Origin: Micrococcus endophyticus
GTDB lineage: Bacteria > Actinomycetota > Actinomycetes > Actinomycetales > Micrococcaceae
Direction: 5' to 3'
Assembly (NCBI RefSeq): GCF_014205115.1
Contig: NZ_JACHMW010000001.1
Span: 2,542,001 to 2,606,000 of the forward strand
Length of the DNA stretch: 64,000 bases
Part shown: positions 1 through 7,912 of the stretch, piece by piece
How the letters are laid out: the number at the start of each line of letters is the position of its first letter
Position numbering within the stretch: the first letter of the stretch is position 1
Notes under the pieces: generated by a model
What the model saw: only the letters and a program-made list of their open reading frames with translations
Databases searched by the model: none
What the model was told of the DNA's origin: nothing
Program-made: the position numbers and the translations under genes

Positions 1-465
1 GGTGTACAGCGCCTTGCAGGAGGTGGAGCCGAAGCGGGTGATCTCGCGGGTGTTCAGGGAGTGGCAGCGCGGGCACTTCACGGCCATGCCGATCATGACC
101 GGCCCGTCCGTGGTGCGCGCCGAGGGCGGGGCGATGCCGTACTCGGCGAGCTTGGCCTTGCCCTCGTCCGTCATCCAGTCCGTGGTCCACGCCGGCTGGA
201 GCACCAGGCGGACCTCGGACTCCTCGAACCCGGAGCGCTCGAGCGCCCGGGAGACGTCCGTGGTGATGGTGTCCATGGCGGGGCAGCCGGAATAGGTGGG
301 CGTGATGACGACGACGGCCTTCTCGCCCTCGGCCCGTGCCTCCCGGAGGATCCCCAGGTCCGCGATGGACAGCACGGGGATCTCCGGGTCGTGCACGGTG
401 GAGGCCGCATCCCAGACCCGCGCGTCGGCGGGGTCGGCGGGGCGCAGCGCGCTGGCGGTGGTCAC
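1..465 (-). CDS. paaD: Phenylacetyl-CoA epoxidase accessory protein PaaD (C-terminal end at window edge)
   Basis: MIP18/DUF59-family protein thought to help mature the metal or Fe-S centre of the PaaABCE ring 1,2-epoxidase. The 155 visible residues contain the family block around HDPEIPVLSIADLGI, the SGCPAMDTI segment, and a C-terminal cysteine cluster (CPRC followed about 15 residues later by a third Cys in GSTSCKALY). GTG at 463-465 is chosen because it overlaps the paaC stop in a GTGA coupling. The reading frame is still open at base 1; E. coli PaaD is about 165 residues, so only the last few residues are missing. Fourth gene of paaABCD on the minus strand. Confidence 0.93.
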   Translation of the reverse strand, partial: MTTASALRPADPADARVWDAASTVHDPEIPVLSIADLGILREARAEGEKAVVVITPTYSGCPAMDTITTDVSRALERSGFEESEVRLVLQPAWTTDWMTDEGKAKLAEYGIAPPSARTTDGPVMIGMAVKCPRCHSLNTREITRFGSTSCKALYT

Positions 466-1295
466 CAGGACGCTCCCGGGTGACGGCGGGCCAGGGACTG
501 CATCTCCGCGAGGATGTACCCGCGGTACTCGCTCATCGCGCCGGAGCGGTCGCCGCCGCGGGCGGTGCCCGTGGTCGGGACCTCCAGGCCGGCGGCCTCG
601 ATGGCCTCGCGGATGCGGGTCATCGTGGGCTCCTCGAGCGAGGACGGCAGCACGGCGATCCCCTGCTCGGCCAGCGGGCGGGTGGTCTCGTCGTCGTGGA
701 AGAGCTCGGGCAGGTAGGGCCACAGCTCGTCCAGGCCCCGCTGCATGCGGAACTTCGACTCGTCCGTGCCCAGGCCCAGGCGGTTCAGCCACAGCGCGGC
801 GTGGTCCTGGTGGTACAGGACCTCCTTGAGCGCCTTGTCCGCGATCGCGGCCAGAGTGGCGTCCGTGGACTCCTTCAGGCGGGTGTACAGCTCGAACGCG
901 TAGAACGAGTAGTACAGCTGGCGGGCGATCGTCTTGGCGAAGTCGCCGTTCTCGGCCTCCACGAGGCGGACGGAGCGGAACTCCTCCTCGTCGCGGAAGT
1001 AGGCGAGCTCGTCCTCTGACTTGCCCCACGCGGTGCCCGCGTAGCTCAGGAGGAAGCGGGCGTGGCCCACGAGGTCCAGGGCGATGTTGCCCAGGGCGAT
1101 GTCCTCCTCGAGCTCGGGGGCCCGGGAGATCCACCAGGACAGGCGCTGGCCGAGCATGAGGGCGTCGTCGCCGAGGTACAGGGCGTAGCGCGCCGTCTCC
1201 TCGGAGGCCTTCTGCTCGCCGGAGGCGATCTCCTCGGCGGTGATGGCCACGCCGGCGGAGTGCTTCGTGGCGGAGTCGTTGGTCGCGAAGCTCAC
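462..1295 (-). CDS. paaC: Phenylacetyl-CoA epoxidase structural subunit PaaC
   Basis: PaaC is the ferritin-like structural partner of the catalytic PaaA subunit in the multicomponent oxygenase that forms ring-1,2-epoxyphenylacetyl-CoA. The 277-residue product has the PaaC hallmarks LYLGDDALMLGQRLSWWISRAPELEEDIALGNIALDLVGHARFLL and, further on, KALKEVLYHQDHAALWLNRLG. An upstream in-frame extension is open but runs back inside paaB. GTG at 1293-1295 overlaps the paaB stop as GTGA and gives a family-typical length, so it is taken as the start. Coupled on both sides (paaB upstream, paaD downstream). Confidence 0.93.
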   Translation of the reverse strand: MSFATNDSATKHSAGVAITAEEIASGEQKASEETARYALYLGDDALMLGQRLSWWISRAPELEEDIALGNIALDLVGHARFLLSYAGTAWGKSEDELAYFRDEEEFRSVRLVEAENGDFAKTIARQLYYSFYAFELYTRLKESTDATLAAIADKALKEVLYHQDHAALWLNRLGLGTDESKFRMQRGLDELWPYLPELFHDDETTRPLAEQGIAVLPSSLEEPTMTRIREAIEAAGLEVPTTGTARGGDRSGAMSEYRGYILAEMQSLARRHPGASW

Positions 1296-1594
1296 AGGTG
1301 CGGCACCCCCTCGGACTGCTGGTAGTAGGTGGCGTGGCGGTAGGACTTGCCCTGCGGGGACTCGAAGAAGCCGCCCTTGGAGTCCGGGTCGGAGGCCGCG
1401 ATGGCCTCGGCCGGGACGACCCACACGGAGGTGCCCTCGTTGCGGCGCGTGTACAGGTCACGCGCGTTGCGCAGGGCCAGGGACGCGTCCGGGGCGTGCA
1501 GCGAGCCGGCGTGCACGTGGGAGAGGCCGCGGTTCGCGCGGACGAAGACCTCCCACAGGGGCCAGGCGTTGGATGCGGCGGTGTTCTCGCTCAT
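1292..1594 (-). CDS. paaB: Phenylacetyl-CoA epoxidase subunit PaaB
   Basis: Small bridging subunit of the phenylacetyl-CoA epoxidase. The 100-residue protein matches the PaaB family in size and pattern: WPLWEVFVRANRGLSHVHAGSLHAPDASLALRNARDLYTRRNEG near the N-terminus and a GKSYRHATYYQ segment at the end. Starts only 3 nt after the paaA stop and overlaps paaC, so it is co-transcribed and probably translationally coupled. Confidence 0.93.
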   Translation of the reverse strand: MSENTAASNAWPLWEVFVRANRGLSHVHAGSLHAPDASLALRNARDLYTRRNEGTSVWVVPAEAIAASDPDSKGGFFESPQGKSYRHATYYQQSEGVPHL

Positions 1595-1597
1595 GGA

Positions 1598-2605
1598 TCA
1601 GGCTCCGATCAGGTGGGTCTCGGCCGGGGCGTGCTGCTCGGCCTGGCGGCGGGCGTAGGCGGCGGCGGCGTCGCGGACCCACGCGCCGTCCTCATGGGCC
1701 TGGATGCGGCGGGCCATGCGCTGGGTGTTCATGGGGCCGTTGCCCTTGATGACGGACATGAGCTCGTCCCAGTCCAGCTCGCCGAAGTCGTAGTGGCCGC
1801 GCTCCTCGTTCCACTTCAGGTCCGGGTCCGGCAGGGTCAGGCCGAGGGCCTCGGCCTGCGGGACGATCATGTCCACGAAGCGCTGGCGCAGGTCGTCGTT
1901 GGAGAAGCGCTTGACCTTCCAGTCCATGGACTGCTTCGAGTTGGGGGAGTCCTCGTCCGGGGGGCCGAACATCTGCAGGGCCGGGCCGTAGAAGCGGTCG
2001 ACGGCGTCCTGGGCCATCTGCTTCTGCTCCGGGGTGCCGTGGGAGAGCTCGTAGAGGATCTCCCAGCCCTGGCGCTGATGGAACGACTCCTCCTTGCAGA
2101 TGCGCACCATGGCGCGGCCGTAGGGGCCGTAGGAGGCGCGGCACAGCGGCACCTGGTTGCAGATGGCGGCGCCGTCGACGAGCCAGCCGATCGCGCCCAT
2201 GTCCGCCCAGGTGCGGGCCGGGTAGTTGAAGATCGAGGAGTACTTCGCGCGGCCGGTGAGCAGCTGGTCGTTCAGCTCGTCGCGGCCGGTGCCGAGGGTC
2301 TCGGCGGCGGAGTACAGGTACAGGCCGTGGCCGGCCTCGTCCTGGACCTTGGCCATGAGGATCGCCTTGCGCTTCAGGGAGGGCGCACGGGTGATCCAGT
2401 TGGCCTCGGGCTGCATGCCGATGATCTCGGAGTGCGCGTGCTGGGAGACCTGGCGGGTCAGGGACTTGCGGTAGGCCTCCGGCATCCAGTCGCGGGGCTC
2501 GATGCGCGAGTCCTCCGCGATCAGGCGATCGAAGTTCTCCTGGCCGGCCGCATCCTCGGGGGACGGGACGGAGGCCAGGCGGGTGGTGGAGCTGGTCTGC
2601 GTCAT
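1598..2605 (-). CDS. paaA: Phenylacetyl-CoA 1,2-epoxidase catalytic subunit PaaA
   Basis: Di-iron catalytic subunit that epoxidises the aromatic ring of phenylacetyl-CoA with O2. Two ExxH iron-ligand motifs are visible: E90-A-G-H93 (in [14 protein letters not shown]) and E173-S-F-H176 (in [13 protein letters not shown]). ATG at 2603-2605 is preferred: it has a TGAGGTGAA-type ribosome site just upstream and gives 335 residues, close to the roughly 310 of E. coli PaaA. Another in-frame ATG 42 nt upstream would add 14 residues. First gene of the paaABCD operon; a palindrome about 70 nt upstream is a likely operator. Confidence 0.95.
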   Translation of the reverse strand: MTQTSSTTRLASVPSPEDAAGQENFDRLIAEDSRIEPRDWMPEAYRKSLTRQVSQHAHSEIIGMQPEANWITRAPSLKRKAILMAKVQDEAGHGLYLYSAAETLGTGRDELNDQLLTGRAKYSSIFNYPARTWADMGAIGWLVDGAAICNQVPLCRASYGPYGRAMVRICKEESFHQRQGWEILYELSHGTPEQKQMAQDAVDRFYGPALQMFGPPDEDSPNSKQSMDWKVKRFSNDDLRQRFVDMIVPQAEALGLTLPDPDLKWNEERGHYDFGELDWDELMSVIKGNGPMNTQRMARRIQAHEDGAWVRDAAAAYARRQAEQHAPAETHLIGA

Positions 2606-2671
2606 GGGGTTCACCTCACGCTGAGTGCGGGCTGATTCCGTGGTCAAGGTGCGCGGGCGCGCACCGAATTA

Positions 2672-2687
2672 CTGACCGCTCGTTCAG
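2672..2687. promoter_or_regulatory. Candidate PaaR (TetR-type) operator upstream of paaA
   Basis: CTGACCGCTCGTTCAG is an imperfect 16-bp palindrome (12 of 16 positions symmetric) of the CTGAnCGnnCGnTCAG type seen at TetR-family operators. It is about 70 nt upstream of the paaA start. A second short dyad, GGTCA-N5-TGACC, follows at 2692-2706. TetR-type PaaR repressors responding to phenylacetyl-CoA are known in several bacteria; no such gene is in the window, so the link is inference. Confidence 0.4.
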
Positions 2688-2854
2688 GATAGGTCAGGGT
2701 GTGACCCCGGTCAACACGTCCTTCCCTGTGCGACGTCGGCCGGATCCGCCCGCCTCCGCCCTCTGCTCCTGCACAGCCCGCGCCGGGCCCCCGCCCGTCC
2801 CCGGGCGGGCCGCCGCGGCCCCGCGGGCCCGCGCGTCGTCCCTACGGTGACCGC

Positions 2855-3292
2855 ATGCTCCAGCTGATCGGACCCCAGCACCTGGCCGCGGCCCTGCAGG
2901 CCGCCGGCCTCGACGACGACGCCGCACGCCTCCTCGCGTGGGCGGACCCCGCCCGCCGGGACCGGGACGCCGCCCAGGCCGCCCTGGACGAGCTGGCCGT
3001 GGCGCAGGAGTCGCTGCGCGGCGCGCTGGCCGGCCTGGTCGCCGCCGCCCGGGACGTGCGGGCGGGCGCGGCCGTCGCATGGCGCGGGCCGGCGGCCGAG
3101 GAGTACGCGGACGCGGTCGCCGAGGCGGTCGGCGCGGCGGAGGGGCTGGAGCGCGAGGCGGGGGAGTGGCTGGCCCTGCGGGCCACCGCCGAGCGGGAGG
3201 CCGAGGACGCGCGGCAGGACGCCGAGGCCCGCCTGCGGGCCGCCGAGGAGACGGCGCGCGCCGCGCTGCGGGCCCTGGCGGTGGCGGCGTGA
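2855..3292 (+). CDS. WXG100-like alpha-helical small protein
   Basis: Function not assigned. The 145-residue protein is almost entirely predicted helix and carries a central W76-R-G78 turn followed by PAAEEYADAVAEA, the usual arrangement of ESX/WXG100 secreted helical hairpins. It is longer than classical 100-residue members, with an acidic, Ala/Glu-rich C-terminal helix (residues 110-145). No signal peptide. It overlaps the next gene by 4 nt (GTGA), so the two are translationally coupled and probably interact. No type VII secretion ATPase is in the window; secretion is inference from the motif. Confidence 0.6.
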   Translation: MLQLIGPQHLAAALQAAGLDDDAARLLAWADPARRDRDAAQAALDELAVAQESLRGALAGLVAAARDVRAGAAVAWRGPAAEEYADAVAEAVGAAEGLEREAGEWLALRATAEREAEDARQDAEARLRAAEETARAALRALAVAA

Positions 3293-4881
3293 CCGGCGGG
3301 CGGGCGGCCGGACCGGACGGCGTCGCGTTCAGCACCCACGGCGGGCCCGGCTCGCTCTACGCGGAGACCGAGCAGATGCGCGCGGTGGCGGCGGGGCACG
3401 ACCGCGCGGCCGGCGAGGCCCTCCGGGTGGCCGGCACCGCCGAGTCCGCCGGGGCCGGGCTGGTGCGCGCCCCGCGGGTGAGCCCCGCCGCGGCCGTGCT
3501 GCAGGCCCGGCTGTGGGAGGGGCTCGAGCGGGTGCGGGCCCTCTCGGACCGCTGCGCCCGGATGGACCGGGACCTGCGGGCGGCCGCCGTCCGCTACGAG
3601 GAGGCCGAGCGGGCCGCCGCCGGCATCGTCGCGGCCGAGGACGTGGGTCTGGGTGCACTGCCCCTGGAGGCGTGGCGTCGCGGCCGCGACGGTCTCACCA
3701 CGCGGGAGGCGGAGCGGCTCGGCGAGGTCGCCGTGCAGGCCGTGCCGGAGGCCGTGGCCTCCGCCGTGCTCACGGCGGCGGGGTTCCCCGCGCTGGCCGC
3801 CCTGGCGCGCATCGACCTGAAGAAGCTGTCCTGGTGGCAGCGGAAGACGCTGAAGAGACCCGTCTCGCGGGGGGCCTCGCGGCTGGTGGAGGAGGCATCC
3901 GAGGGCACCGAGCTGCTGCGGGTCTCCCCGGACGAGGCCTGGACGGCCGTGGGGGCGGTCGCCCGGGCGCTGAGCATCGCCGCGGACCGGGAGGTCGCCG
4001 TGGCCGGACCGCCCGAGGACCGCCCGGACGCGCCGGCGCGCCTGGACGGCTCGGCCGCGGACCTGCTGGGGTTGATCCCGCGCGGCGGCGTCGAGGGGGA
4101 GCTGACGGTCACGCGGGTCGAGCGGGAGCGCGGCGGCCCGGCCTGGGTGGTGGGGCTGCCGGGGACCCAGGGCGGGTTCGCGCCGGACCACGCCTCTCGG
4201 AACCCGTGGGACGCCTCCGGGCTCGCGGACGCCCTCACCGCCGACTCCGCCGCCACGGCCCCCGCGGTGCGGGCCGCGCTCGAGGCCGCGGGCGTCCCGC
4301 ACGGCGCGCCCCTGGTGCTCGCCGGCTACTCCCAGGGCGGCGTTCACGCGGTGAACCTGGCCGGGGACGCCGGGTTCACGGCCGCCTACCCCGTGGCCGG
4401 GGTGGTGACGGTGGCGGCCCCCTCGGGCAACGCCGCGCGGACCGGCGGCGCCGCCGTGCTCGAGTTCTCCTCGGACGCGGACCTGGCCACGGCCGTCGAC
4501 GGCGCGCCCGTGCCCGCCTCCCGGCACCGGGCCGAGGTGGTCTTCCACCCGGGCGGGCAGGGCTGGGGCCCGCCCCCGGCACCGGGGGAGGAGCCCGGAG
4601 CGGCGCCGGCCGGCGGCTTCCGCACCGCGGGCCCGGACGCCGTGGGCGAGGACCTCACGGCCGCCCACGACTTCGACGGTCACCTCGCGATGGTCCGCCA
4701 GTTCGAGGCCGCCGACCCCGCGGCCCGCGCCGAGGTCGCCGGCCTCTCGGCCACGCTCGCCGGGCTCAGCGCGGGCGCCGTCGCCTCGAGCCGCAGCGTG
4801 CGGCTGCGCCGGGCGCCGGCCCCGCGGGAAGCCGCCGGGTCGACCTCGCCCGTGGCCCCGGGCGGGCCGGGACGGCGCTGA
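3289..4881 (+). CDS. Alpha/beta-hydrolase-fold protein with long helical N-terminal domain
   Basis: A 530-residue protein starting at the GTG that overlaps the preceding stop. Residues 1-125 are helical and Ala/Arg/Glu-rich, resembling the upstream WXG100-like protein. The C-terminal half has an alpha/beta-hydrolase pattern: a WVVGLPGTQGG strand and loop, then a nucleophile elbow G-Y-S348-Q-G-G (346-351) like cutinase, PE-PPE and lipase-type serine hydrolases, and a C-terminal HDFDGH segment (His465) that could supply the catalytic His. No signal peptide is visible. Known ESX-associated lipases and PE-PPE hydrolases have comparable layouts, so a secreted esterase or lipase partner of the coupled gene is plausible; the substrate is unknown. 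Confidence 0.65.
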   Translation: MTGGRAAGPDGVAFSTHGGPGSLYAETEQMRAVAAGHDRAAGEALRVAGTAESAGAGLVRAPRVSPAAAVLQARLWEGLERVRALSDRCARMDRDLRAAAVRYEEAERAAAGIVAAEDVGLGALPLEAWRRGRDGLTTREAERLGEVAVQAVPEAVASAVLTAAGFPALAALARIDLKKLSWWQRKTLKRPVSRGASRLVEEASEGTELLRVSPDEAWTAVGAVARALSIAADREVAVAGPPEDRPDAPARLDGSAADLLGLIPRGGVEGELTVTRVERERGGPAWVVGLPGTQGGFAPDHASRNPWDASGLADALTADSAATAPAVRAALEAAGVPHGAPLVLAGYSQGGVHAVNLAGDAGFTAAYPVAGVVTVAAPSGNAARTGGAAVLEFSSDADLATAVDGAPVPASRHRAEVVFHPGGQGWGPPPAPGEEPGAAPAGGFRTAGPDAVGEDLTAAHDFDGHLAMVRQFEAADPAARAEVAGLSATLAGLSAGAVASSRSVRLRRAPAPREAAGSTSPVAPGGPGRR

Positions 4882-4926
4882 GCCACCGTGGCGGGGGCGC
4901 GGAGCGGCGTCGCCCCCGGACGACGA

Positions 4927-4971
4927 GAGCCGCCGGGGGCCCGAGCGTGATGCTCGGACCCCCGGCGGCTC
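4927..4971. terminator. Bidirectional hairpin between convergent genes
   Basis: Arms 4927-4946 and 4952-4971 pair over 20 positions almost perfectly around a 5-nt loop, forming a very GC-rich stem. It lies between the convergent ends of the hydrolase (+) and the flavoprotein hydroxylase (-). No U-tract follows, as is usual in high-GC actinobacteria. Confidence 0.8.
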
Positions 4972-4998
4972 GGTGCGGGCCCGCCGCCCCTGACGGGG

Positions 4999-6912
4999 TC
5001 AGGAGGCGTCGAGCAGCACGCCCGCGAAGAACTCGTTCAGGCGCTCCACCTCGTCCAGGCCGAAGACGCCGGAGACGTAGTGGTCCGGGCGGACCACCAC
5101 CACGGCGCCGTCGCGGCTGATGCCGCGGGCCTCGAAGATGTCCTCGCCGTGCTTGGGCTGGCACGTGGCGAAGATGTTGTTCAGGTCCAGCAGGCGCAGG
5201 TCGCCCGACGTCGGGCGGAACACGGCCGGCACGTCCGGGTGCGCGAACTCGGTCTGCTTCTGCTGGTAGACCACCTTGACGTCGAAGCGCGCGTCCTGCG
5301 GGCCGTCGGCGGGGGTGTGGCGGTTGCGGAAGGAGTGCGGGTCCTCCTCGACGGCCTTCGCCCAGGCGGCGACCTTCGAGTCGGCCGAGCGGGGGGAGGC
5401 GGCGTCGGCGAAGACGTACACGCGCCAGCGGCCGTCCGCGCGGTGCAGGTGGCCCAGGTGCTTGACGTTGGTGTCGCACGAGCGCTCCACCAGCGCGGAC
5501 TTGAAGCGCTTGCCGATCGGGAAGCCCGCGGCCAGGGACTGGCCCGTGGCGTCCGTGGTCAGGATCGAGGGCTTGTACTCCGTCATGAAGCCGGCGGGGA
5601 ACTCGGCGGTCTTCGTGTAGAAGTCGGCCACCTCGTTGGGGTCGCCCAGCTCGGAGGTGGGCTTCGCCATGAGCGTCGACCACTCCTTGTCGAAGTCGAT
5701 CAGGTTCTTGGCGATCTCCTTGCGCTCCTCCGCGTAGGTGGGCACCAGCTCGGCCGGGGCCACGCCGGAGAGCACCTGGCCCAGCTTCCAGCCGAGGTTC
5801 CAGCCGTCCTGCATGGACACGTTCATGCCCTGGCCGGCCTTCGCGGAGTGGGTGTGACAGGCGTCGCCGAGCAGGAACACGTTGGGGTGGGCCACGCGCT
5901 CGCGGTTGTCGAAGCCCGAGGTGAGGCGGTGGCCCACCTCGTACACCGAATGCCAGGCGACCTCCTTCACGTCCAGCGTGTAGGGGCGCAGGATCAGCTG
6001 GGCCCGGCGGATGATCTCCTCGATCGGGGTCTGGCGCACCTTGTGGTCGTCGTCCGCCGGGACCTCGCCGAGGTCCACGTACATGCGGAACAGGTGGCCG
6101 CCCTCGCGGGGGATCAGGAGGATCGAGCCGGTGCTCGAGTGGATGGCGCACTTGGTGCGGATGTCCGGGAAGTCGGAGACGGCCAGCGCGTCCATCACGC
6201 CCCAGGCGTGGTTGGAGGCGCCGCCGGAGAGGGAGTGGCCGATCGCCTTGCGCACGCGGGAGCCGGCGCCGTCGGCGCCGACCACGTACTTCGCGCGGAC
6301 CTGGCGGGTCTCGCCGGACTCCGGGTCGGCCAGCGGCTCGCCCTGGGCGTCCACGGTGCGGCGCAGCGTCACGAGCACGGGGTACTCGCCGTCGTTCGTG
6401 TCCTCGAGGGTCTCGAATGCCCAGCCGTAGTCCGGCCGTGCGCGGGTGGGGGAGTTCTTCATGTACTCGGCGAACCAGTCCAGGATGCGGGCCTGGTTCA
6501 CGATCAGGTGCGGGAACTCGGAGACGCCCGCCGGGTCGTCCTCGGCCAGCGAGGTGCGCACGATCGTGTCCGCGTCGTCCTCGGCCGGGTTCCAGAACGC
6601 CATGGAGGTCAGGTCGAAGGCCTCGTCGATGATCTCGCTCGCGAAGCCGAAGGCCTGGAAGGTCTCGACGGAGCGGGCCTGGATGCCGTCCGCCTGGCCG
6701 ATCTCGAGGCGGTGGGGGCGGCGCTCGATGATGCGGGTGTGGACGTCCGGGAACATGGCGAGCTGGGCGGCGGCGATCATGCCGGCCGGCCCGGTGCCCA
6801 CGATCAGCACGTCCATCTCGTCCGGCAGCTCGGCGGGGCGGTCGAGGCCGATGCCGGCGGCGGGCTGGACGCGCGGGTCCGTGGAGACGTAGCCGTGGTG
6901 GTGGAAGAGCAT
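4999..6912 (-). CDS. mobA: FAD-dependent aromatic hydroxylase, 3-hydroxybenzoate 4-monooxygenase type
   Basis: Class A flavoprotein monooxygenase of the phenol hydroxylase / 3-hydroxybenzoate 4-hydroxylase family; MobA-type enzymes convert 3-hydroxybenzoate to protocatechuate with NADPH and O2. The 637 residues match the roughly 640 of that subfamily. Visible motifs are the FAD Rossmann GTGPAG (39-44), an internal VGADGAGSRVRK (DG motif), GDACHTHSAKAGQGMN (about 348-363), and a C-terminal thioredoxin-like domain typical of phenol hydroxylases. ATG at 6910-6912 is preceded by AAAGGA. It is divergent from an IclR gene with paired palindromes between them. The pca genes nearby support protocatechuate as product; phenol 2-monooxygenase activity is the alternative. 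Confidence 0.82.
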   Translation of the reverse strand: MLFHHHGYVSTDPRVQPAAGIGLDRPAELPDEMDVLIVGTGPAGMIAAAQLAMFPDVHTRIIERRPHRLEIGQADGIQARSVETFQAFGFASEIIDEAFDLTSMAFWNPAEDDADTIVRTSLAEDDPAGVSEFPHLIVNQARILDWFAEYMKNSPTRARPDYGWAFETLEDTNDGEYPVLVTLRRTVDAQGEPLADPESGETRQVRAKYVVGADGAGSRVRKAIGHSLSGGASNHAWGVMDALAVSDFPDIRTKCAIHSSTGSILLIPREGGHLFRMYVDLGEVPADDDHKVRQTPIEEIIRRAQLILRPYTLDVKEVAWHSVYEVGHRLTSGFDNRERVAHPNVFLLGDACHTHSAKAGQGMNVSMQDGWNLGWKLGQVLSGVAPAELVPTYAEERKEIAKNLIDFDKEWSTLMAKPTSELGDPNEVADFYTKTAEFPAGFMTEYKPSILTTDATGQSLAAGFPIGKRFKSALVERSCDTNVKHLGHLHRADGRWRVYVFADAASPRSADSKVAAWAKAVEEDPHSFRNRHTPADGPQDARFDVKVVYQQKQTEFAHPDVPAVFRPTSGDLRLLDLNNIFATCQPKHGEDIFEARGISRDGAVVVVRPDHYVSGVFGLDEVERLNEFFAGVLLDAS

Positions 6913-6964
6913 GGGGTCCTTTCGCTGCGGGGGAGTCGCGGCGCGACGCGTGCTGCCCCATGTG

Positions 6965-7001
6965 GTGTTCTTTGAGAGAACACGGTGTTCCCAGGGGGAA
7001 C
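6965..7001. promoter_or_regulatory. Paired GTTC-N7-GAAC palindromes (IclR-type operators)
   Basis: GTGTTCT-N5-AGAACAC (6965-6983) is a perfect 19-bp interrupted palindrome. GTTCCC-AGG-GGGAAC (6987-7001) is a perfect 15-bp one. Their centres are 20 bp apart, two helical turns, so both lie on one DNA face. They sit in the divergent promoter between mobA (-) and the IclR regulator starting at 7110 (+), which is the obvious candidate to bind them. Confidence 0.65.
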
Positions 7002-7109
7002 TTGATGTGACAGACTGTACGACGACGTGACCCCGTTCACAACAGGTGGGCGTGTCCGTGACGCGCCCCGCGCGTCGCGCTTTCCAGGCGGACGAGGAAG
7101 AGGTGCGGC

Positions 7110-7844
7110 ATGGCAGAGGACGACGGCAGCCCCGCGCCCGCCCGGGAGGGCGCGCCCTCCCAGACACTCTCCCGCGCGCTCGCCCTGCTCGAGGCGGTGG
7201 TCGAGGCCGCCGAGCCGCCCACCATCGCCGACCTCGCCGACGGTCTCGGCGTCCATCGCTCGGTCGCCTACCGCATGCTGCGTACCTTCGAGGCCCACGG
7301 CCTGCTGCGCCGCGACCCCCTCGGCCGCGTCCACAGCGCCCCCGGCCTGGCCGTCCTCGCGCGCCGCGTGGAGCAGGACCTGCGCACCGCCGCCATGCCG
7401 CACCTGTCCGCCGTCTCGGCCGACCTGGGCATGACCGCCTTCCTGGTGGTGGGGGACGGCTCCACCTGCCTCACCCTGGCCACGGTGGAGCCGCCCCGCG
7501 GCAACCTCGTCACCCAGCGCCCCGGCACCCGGCACCCGCTGGGCATCGGCGCGCCGGGCATGGCGGTGGCCCTCGCCCTGCCGGAGCAGGAGTGGGAGCA
7601 GCGGCGGGACGACGCCGCCCCGGAGCGCCCGGAGCTGGGCGAGGCCCGGGAGCGGGGCTGGGCGGTCAGCCGCGACGAGGTCATCACGGGGGTCTCCTCG
7701 GTGGCGGTGCCGCTGAGCGTGCCGGGGCAGCTGCCGGCCGCCCTCGCCGTCGTCTACGCCACGCGCCCCGAGGACCCGGAGCGCCTGGGCGGGCGCCTGA
7801 AGGAGGCGGCCCAGGCCGTGGCCGCCTCGCTCGGCGCGGCCTGA
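7110..7844 (+). CDS. IclR-family transcriptional regulator (probable regulator of mobA)
   Basis: A 244-residue regulator with an N-terminal winged helix-turn-helix (residues about 30-80: PPTIADLADGLGVHRSVAYRMLRTFEAHGLL) and a C-terminal IclR effector domain (AMPHLSAVSADLGMTAFLVVGDGSTCLTLATVE through ITGVSSVAVPLSVPGQLPAALAVVYA). Divergent from the hydroxybenzoate hydroxylase with two strong palindromes in between. IclR regulators commonly sense the aromatic substrate of the adjacent pathway (PobR, PcaR/PcaU); that this one senses 3-hydroxybenzoate is inference. Confidence 0.88.
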   Translation: MAEDDGSPAPAREGAPSQTLSRALALLEAVVEAAEPPTIADLADGLGVHRSVAYRMLRTFEAHGLLRRDPLGRVHSAPGLAVLARRVEQDLRTAAMPHLSAVSADLGMTAFLVVGDGSTCLTLATVEPPRGNLVTQRPGTRHPLGIGAPGMAVALALPEQEWEQRRDDAAPERPELGEARERGWAVSRDEVITGVSSVAVPLSVPGQLPAALAVVYATRPEDPERLGGRLKEAAQAVAASLGAA

Positions 7845-7912
7845 GCCGCGCCCCCTCCCGCCCCGGTCCGGCCGCCGCGCCCGCGCGTGCGGCCGCGACT
7901 ACCCTGTGACGC

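Noticed and set aside
5080-6975. A 631-codon plus-strand frame opposite the flavoprotein hydroxylase
   Set aside because: The minus-strand product has clear FAD motifs and a ribosome site; the plus-strand one has no domain logic.
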